From Snuella sedimenti (GTDB taxonomy: Bacteria > Bacteroidota > Bacteroidia > Flavobacteriales > Flavobacteriaceae), in NCBI RefSeq assembly GCF_016428595.1, contig NZ_JAELVQ010000022.1, positions 1 through 63,855 on the forward strand: 63,855 bases of DNA. The letters run 5' to 3'. Made by a program: the position numbers and the translations under genes. The notes under the pieces were generated by a model. It was not told the origin of the DNA and did not search any database. It worked only from the letters and a program-made list of their open reading frames with translations. This document shows positions 59,789-63,855 of the stretch, piece after piece (position 1 is the stretch's first letter; the number at the start of each line of letters is the position of its first letter).

Positions 59789-60832
59789 ATGAAAATATTT
59801 AGATGTGGTAACTGTAATTACGCCGTATTCTTTGAAAACTATACTTGTGAGAATTGTGGGCATTTAACAGGTTACAAAGACAAAGATCGCAAGATGTTGT
59901 CGTTTAATCCAAGTAATACTTCTTTGATTTCCGATAAGGATCAAGTCGAATATAAATACTGTAAAAACAAAGAGTACGATGCTTGTAATTGGGTAATAAA
60001 AAAAGATAGTTTAGAAGATTATTGTAATGCTTGCCAATTGAATAGAATGATTCCAAATCTTGCTGATCTAGATAATTTTGAAAAATGGAAAAATTTAGAA
60101 GTAGCAAAGCATAGATTAGTCTATCAGCTTCAAAAAATTGGTTTAGCAATACCTAGTAAATTACGTGATATCAATGGTTTGTGTTTCGATTTTGTAGCAC
60201 AACAAAATAATCCTAATTTAATGACAGGTCATGCAAATGGTGTGATTACTATTTTATTACGAGAAGCAGATTCTGTTTTAAGAGAACAAATGCGTAAGCA
60301 ATTTCTGGAACCATACCGTACCTTAATTGGACATTTAAGACATGAAGTAGGCCATTATTTTTGGGATCGATTAATCTATACTAATCCAGAAACATTAGAA
60401 GAATTTAGAACTATTTTTGGTGATGAACGTGTTAACTATGGCGAAGCATTACAACTCTATTATAAAGTTGGCGCACCAAGTAAATGGGAAGCATCATTTA
60501 TAAGTAAATATGCCACCTCGCATGCTTGGGAAGATTGGGCAGAAACTTGGGCACATTACCTTCATATTATGGATATGGTAGAAACAGCTTACTTTTTTAG
60601 AATGACCGTTAAGCCTATTAAAAAGAGTAACGACTTAAAAGCCAAAGCTTCGTTCGATCCTTATACTATTGAAGATTTTGATGTTATTATTAAAACCTGT
60701 AAACCTTTATCATTTGCTGTAAATAGCATTAATAGAGCTATGGGCGTTCCCGATGTGTATCCATTTGTAATTACACCTGTTGTCGTTGATAAATTGAAGT
60801 TTATTCATCAATTATTATTATCAAAACGATAA
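59789..60832 (+). CDS. Zinc-ribbon putative zinc metallopeptidase (COG4307)
   Basis: 347 residues. An N-terminal zinc ribbon, 'RCGNCNYAVFFENYTCENCG' (CxxC ... CxxC, about 5-24), and a second Cys set 'CNWVIKK...YCNACQ' (about 65-82). Catalytic HExxH 'RHEVGHYFWD' at about 187-196, with a downstream acid in 'WEDWAETWAHYL' as probable third ligand. It is the usual fourth gene of the amidoligase cluster. Peptidase of an unknown target in the cytoplasm; the stop lies in the stem of a hairpin. Confidence 0.9.
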   Translation: MKIFRCGNCNYAVFFENYTCENCGHLTGYKDKDRKMLSFNPSNTSLISDKDQVEYKYCKNKEYDACNWVIKKDSLEDYCNACQLNRMIPNLADLDNFEKWKNLEVAKHRLVYQLQKIGLAIPSKLRDINGLCFDFVAQQNNPNLMTGHANGVITILLREADSVLREQMRKQFLEPYRTLIGHLRHEVGHYFWDRLIYTNPETLEEFRTIFGDERVNYGEALQLYYKVGAPSKWEASFISKYATSHAWEDWAETWAHYLHIMDMVETAYFFRMTVKPIKKSNDLKAKASFDPYTIEDFDVIIKTCKPLSFAVNSINRAMGVPDVYPFVITPVVVDKLKFIHQLLLSKR

Positions 60833-60862
60833 TTTGATTGTTTGTGTGCTAAATCAAATTAT
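60829..60862 (+). terminator. Hairpin at the end of the amidoligase cluster
   Basis: ATAATTTGATT (60829-60839) pairs with AATCAAATTAT (60852-60862), 11 bp perfect, but only a weak T tract follows. It may act as a 3'-end stabiliser. Confidence 0.5.
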
Positions 60863-60966
60863 GGATCATTGCACGAGATTACAATAAAACTAAGGCTTTA
60901 ATGTTATATAGACACTTTATATAATGACTGATTATAATGTTATTTTTTGAATTATAATGGTCAGCA

Positions 60967-61092
60967 TTATGTTACTTTGCTTTGGTAAAAGCGAAAATTG
61001 TTACTACAGTTTCTTTAAAAAAATTTATTCTAAAAAGTTTCTTCTGCAATGTTAATGGAACACTTTTTATGTGACGACGTAGGAGGGAAGCA
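60967..61092 (+). repeat. Related intergenic sequence right of the amidoligase cluster
   Basis: Similar to 55545-55682 in the same orientation (TTATGTTACTTTGCTTTGGT, 'AATGTTAATGGAACAC', 'GACGACGTAGGAGGG'). The rest of 60833-61231 holds an imperfect inverted repeat near 60921-60970 and no gene. Confidence 0.5.
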
Positions 61093-61186
61093 TAATGTGT
61101 GTGGAATGAGTGTTATACCTAAAAGCGCAAAAACAACTATAAAGTTATTAATAAGTGTGTTAATAATTATATAATGCACTTTAAAG

Positions 61187-61214
61187 TTGAATTAAAATAT
61201 TTTTTGTATATTTG
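61187..61214 (+). promoter_or_regulatory. Promoter of the toxin-antitoxin operon
   Basis: TTG at 61187-61189 and TATATTTG at 61207-61214 with 17-base spacing. The start is expected near 61220, only 12 bases before the toxin ATG. Confidence 0.65.
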
Positions 61215-61231
61215 TATTGTGAAATTATATC

Positions 61232-61582
61232 ATGGTAACAAAACAACAAGTAAAAGACTTTCTTCGAGAATTCAAGGAGAAAATGAAAATTTGGGAGGTT
61301 ATTTTTCTTGATGGCAGAGAAAAGAACACTCAAACGCTTGCTGATTTGGAGTTGATGCCAGTCGAAAGAAAAAAAGTTCTAGAAAAATTAGAACTTGAAG
61401 ATTACTGCGAAGGTCCACTCGAAGAAAGCCAATTTATTGGTAGTGAGATGTGGGTCTTTGGTAGGAGACTAAAAGGCGAAGAAATATATATTAAAATATC
61501 ACTTGGAAGGGAAAACACAGGTGTTATTTGTATTTCTTTTCATATAGCTGAATTTCCAATGAAATATCACCAGTTTAACTAA
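61232..61582 (+). CDS. MqsR-like toxin
   Basis: 116 residues. Pattern follows MqsR: an N-terminal helix 'VKDFLREFKEKMKIW', a middle 'LADLELMPVERKKVLEKLELEDYCEGP' (like 'LGLDFDGMCNVIIGLSESDFYKS'), then strand pair 'MWVFGRRLKGEEIYIKISL' and 'GVICISFHI'. MqsR is a RelE-fold mRNA endonuclease that cuts at GCU; specificity here is not known. The antitoxin gene begins five bases after this stop. Assignment is by motif order, from memory, plus the operon. Confidence 0.7.
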   Translation: MVTKQQVKDFLREFKEKMKIWEVIFLDGREKNTQTLADLELMPVERKKVLEKLELEDYCEGPLEESQFIGSEMWVFGRRLKGEEIYIKISLGRENTGVICISFHIAEFPMKYHQFN

Positions 61583-61586
61583 TTTT

Positions 61587-62597
61587 ATGAAAAGTCCAAT
61601 TACAGGAAAAGAAATGTCTATTCAAGTTAGAAACATGGTAATTACATTTAGAAAGGATTCTTTCTCGGTAGATTATCCAAGTTTTTATTGTGAAGATAGT
61701 AACGAGTATTTTACGACTACTCAATTTGATACGATTAAAATGAAACAAGTTTATAATCAGTATCGTGACAAGTATAATTTACCCTTTCCAGAGGAAATAA
61801 AGGAAATAAGAAGTAAATATGGATTATCCGCAGTCAAAATGTCTGAAATATTAGGTTTTGGTGTTAATGGTTACAGAAATTATGAAAACGGAGAAGTACC
61901 AAGTCAATCAAATGCGAATTTGATTCAATTGGCAAATGACCCAGAAAAATTTAAATCCTTAGTTGAAATTAGCAGTGTTTTTGATGTTGATTCTAAGGAG
62001 AAAGAAGAATTGCTAGCCAAAATTGATAACTTAATTACTAAAAAACGGAAACAACAATTCTTTTTTAGATTTGAAGATTATCTTCTTGGAGAAAAACTCC
62101 CTGATAATTTTAGTGGCTATATAAAACCAAGTATAGAAAAATTGACAGAAATGGTTGTGTTTTTTGCACAAAATATGGAACCATATATTACTAAATTAAA
62201 TAAGCTTTTGTTTTATAGTGATTTTCTACATTATAAGTATGAAGCTGTTTCGATGAGTGGCACAAGATATCGTGCTATAGATCGAGGACCTGTTCCTAAT
62301 AATTATGATAGTATTTTTGATTTTATGAATAGAGAGGGAGATGTTAATATTATTGAAGAGGAAAGACAATGGGGATTTAGTAAACAATTTGTTTCATTTA
62401 AAGACCGTACTTTTAATTCAAGCTTGTTTTCTGAAATTGAATTAGAAATACTAAACAAAGTGAATAATACTTTTAAAGATATTACTCCTGATATTGTTGA
62501 AATAAGTCATACTGAAGATGCTTGGATTAATAATTTCCACAATGGTAAGAGTTTAATAGATTATAAATATGCGTTTAACATTAAAAATATTAGCTGA
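61587..62597 (+). CDS. MqsA-like antitoxin with Panacea (SocA/DUF4065) domain
   Basis: 336 residues. N-terminal MqsA-type zone (about 1-65: 'SPITGKEMSIQVRNM', 'FYCEDSNEYF') in which the usual CxxC zinc cysteines are missing except one. HTH domain (about 68-130: 'IRSKYGLSAVKMSEILGFGVNG'; landmark 'YRNYENGEVPSQSN'). The C-terminal Panacea/SocA-like domain is about 195-336 ('LTKLNKLLFYSDFLHYKYEA', 'YRAIDRGPVPNNYD', 'SHTEDAW'). Panacea is a broad antitoxin domain. It binds DNA and neutralises the upstream toxin; autoregulation is likely. Confidence 0.82.
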   Translation: MKSPITGKEMSIQVRNMVITFRKDSFSVDYPSFYCEDSNEYFTTTQFDTIKMKQVYNQYRDKYNLPFPEEIKEIRSKYGLSAVKMSEILGFGVNGYRNYENGEVPSQSNANLIQLANDPEKFKSLVEISSVFDVDSKEKEELLAKIDNLITKKRKQQFFFRFEDYLLGEKLPDNFSGYIKPSIEKLTEMVVFFAQNMEPYITKLNKLLFYSDFLHYKYEAVSMSGTRYRAIDRGPVPNNYDSIFDFMNREGDVNIIEEERQWGFSKQFVSFKDRTFNSSLFSEIELEILNKVNNTFKDITPDIVEISHTEDAWINNFHNGKSLIDYKYAFNIKNIS

Positions 62598-62610
62598 TAA
62601 GAAATAAAAA

Positions 62611-62644
62611 AATCCAATCTATTGCGACAACAATAAATTGGATT
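62611..62644. terminator. Hairpin after the toxin-antitoxin operon
   Basis: AATCCAAT (62611-62618) pairs with ATTGGATT (62637-62644); an A tract precedes it and no T tract follows, so it suits termination on the minus strand better. Weak. Confidence 0.4.
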
Positions 62645-62845
62645 ATGTAAATGGGATAAAAAGTTTTCGACGACTTTACAATAATAAGGCTTATCACCTT
62701 TATAGTTTCCCGTGTTTTGTTATACAATATTACTTCTTTTTAAAGACTTGTACAACTATTGATATAACATTTTTGTCTGAACAGTATTATTCTCAAACTG
62801 TTTTAAAGACTTGAGAACTATGAAATCCATTAAAAAAAGAAAAAA

Positions 62846-63073
62846 ATGGAACATAAAAATGATAGTAGTAAAGACCATGGAAACGGACATAACAAAGTTT
62901 ATGTTATAGTTGTTAATGGTAGAGAAAAAGAATGGAATAAAAAAGAAATTTCATTCAAAGAAGTAGTAATCTTAGCTTTTGGAAGTTATCAAGAAAATAA
63001 CAGAACTTGTTATACGGTAACTTACACAAGAGGTAATAATCATAAACCACAAGGTTCTATGAATGTTTCCTAA
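62846..63073 (+). pseudogene. Truncated multiubiquitin-domain protein
   Basis: 75 residues matching the prokaryotic multiubiquitin domain as I recall it: 'KVYVIVVNGREKEWNKKEIS' start, 'SFKEVVILAFGSYQENNRTCYTVTYTRG' (landmarks 'VVILAFG' and 'YTVTYTRG'), then 'NNHKPQGSM'. In full members the text goes on 'VxGDSVKVKDGMIFNV'; here it turns into 'NVS' and stops. So the last strand and tail are missing. Such proteins accompany E1/E2/JAB genes in bacterial ubiquitin-like systems, none of which is in view. Probably a decayed or deletion-truncated gene beside the IS4-like element. Confidence 0.65.
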
Positions 63074-63507
63074 AATATAGCGTAATGAACCGTTAATTGT
63101 TTCCAAAGTTTTATACAGTCTTGATTTTCTTGTTTCTTTTTTTATCAAGAAAAAAAGATAATGAAGCATAAAAAAAAGGATAAATTGAAATTCTAAATAT
63201 AACAAGTGCATAGAATTTTATTTTCTTAAAAATTTATGCTCTTGTGGCAACTTGACGAGAATCGCATAAAATTTTTTTGACGTACATTTTATCAAAAACG
63301 AGAATTTTAAAACAGTGCAAAAAGTGAAGCTTTTACATGGAGTTGGCAAGCGATGGATAATTGTGTGTAAAATGAATTGTGATAACAATGAGAATCGCGT
63401 ATTTAAAAAAACTTGAACAATTTTGTACAGAATATTAAAATTATACGAAAAGCAAAATGATAAAGTTTAATGACCCAAGTTTGAGTATTCTTTTAAATCT
63501 TAAAACT
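63074..63507. other. Gene-free stretch between truncated gene and transposase
   Basis: 434 AT-rich bases. No ORF above about 50 codons looks real, and I found no continuation of the multiubiquitin domain. The transposon end is expected in the last part, before 63508, but no terminal repeat could be confirmed because its partner is outside the window. Confidence 0.55.
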
Positions 63508-63855
63508 CTAAGTACATGACAAAAATTGAAATAAGTTAGTATCATATTGATTTTCAGAATTTAATAAGGCATTTGCAATAAACGAGAGTCCATATTTAAA
63601 AATACTTTTGGCTTTTCTCCGATGTTTCTTAATTTGTATTGGACATATTTTATGCAGGTATATACCTACTTTGTAACACCAAACAAAAGCAATCATGACC
63701 AGCAGCACAAGTTTTTCTAATCTTTGAATATCCTTCAAGTGTGTTTTTTCAATATCAAATCCGCTGGATTTCATGGCCTTAAAGCACATTTCTATCTGCC
63801 AACGCTGTTTGTAATCTTGTTTGGCATTTTCAGGTTTGTTAAACGAGACAATAAT
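63508..63855 (-). mobile_element. IS4-family transposase, C-terminal part (runs off window)
   Basis: The minus-strand frame is open from the window edge to 63508 (116 codons visible). It contains 'DYKQRWQIEMCFKAMKSSG', which fits the IS4 YREK signature Y-x2-R-x3-E-x6-K, so this is the catalytic Glu region. The rest, 'RLEKLVLLVMIAFVWCYKVG', is the usual hydrophobic tail of IS4-type transposases. The N-terminal part lies beyond the window. Its intactness is unknown. Confidence 0.85.

Noticed and set aside
62972-63211. Minus-strand 79-codon frame over the multiubiquitin remnant
   Set aside because: Low-complexity hydrophobic translation from AT-rich DNA; overlaps a recognisable domain on the other strand.
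1-63855. tRNA, rRNA or classical riboswitch
   Set aside because: No cloverleaf with T-loop GTTCxA, rRNA core sequence or known riboswitch core was recognised by eye; a covariance-model scan was not possible.

Overview
This window looks like chromosomal DNA from a member of the Flavobacteriaceae (Bacteroidota), probably aquatic and cold-tolerant. Base composition is low in GC. Promoters carry the Bacteroidota -7 element TAnnTTTG with TTG about 20 bases upstream, and Shine-Dalgarno sequences are weak or absent. The gene families fit: CarboxypepD_reg/TonB outer-membrane receptors, a fused alpha-beta 2-oxoacid dehydrogenase E1, DUF4251, DUF4097/DUF2807 surface proteins, DUF1835, and a CzcA pump fused to its outer-membrane factor. 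No rRNA, tRNA or CRISPR array was seen.

Layout. 0-8 kb: a transporter remnant, ureohydrolase, fumarase, 1-Cys peroxiredoxin, small membrane proteins, a Crp-type regulator and a YceI protein. 8-12.2 kb: a leftward operon (2OG-Fe oxygenase, SUI1-like factor, DUF1835 protein, nucleoside phosphorylase, substrate-binding protein). 12.3-17 kb: branched-chain 2-oxoacid dehydrogenase E1, ExbD, a secreted protein and an aldo/keto reductase. 17.4-23.6 kb: a heavy-metal RND efflux operon. 23.7-28 kb: a helicase, a cold-shock protein and two EamA exporters. 28-32.4 kb: a leftward ECF sigma / anti-sigma / surface-protein operon. 32.6-42.7 kb: a glycosyltransferase, slipin, AraC and Crp/Fnr regulators, a TonB receptor and oxidoreductases. 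43-48.3 kb: an unusual co-directional cluster. 48.5-55.3 kb: a haem protein, a second TonB receptor, a fatty-acid desaturase and a cold-shock protein. 56.2-60.8 kb: the ATP-grasp / alpha-E / transglutaminase / zinc-peptidase amidoligase cluster. 61.2-63.9 kb: an accessory end with a toxin-antitoxin pair, a truncated multiubiquitin gene and an IS4-family transposase running off the edge.

Two candidates for undescribed biology stand out. (1) At 43.06-48.30 kb a small protein made of eight perfectly spaced 11-residue repeats is followed by a PaaK-like adenylate-forming enzyme, a divergent SAICAR-synthetase homologue, an SDR, a HAD phosphatase and a COG2187-type kinase. The genes are tightly packed, with TAATG and 8-base overlaps, behind a good promoter. 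I do not recognise this pathway. (2) A repeat of about 150 bases occurs three times (8.9, 29.0 and 58.7 kb). Each copy holds a conserved 17-codon ORF (MKRxLxNFKxFFTKxxV), a terminator-like hairpin with partly compensating changes, and a segment complementary to the micro-ORF stop region. Two copies end exactly at the start codon of the next gene. This resembles a mobile or reused leader-peptide/attenuator module.

Other points are a consensus FNR box at about -41.5 of a promoter for a 36-residue membrane protein, placed directly after a Crp/Fnr gene with a matching recognition helix; two inverted copies of a 161-162 base MITE-like element; and related 130-base sequences on both sides of the amidoligase cluster.
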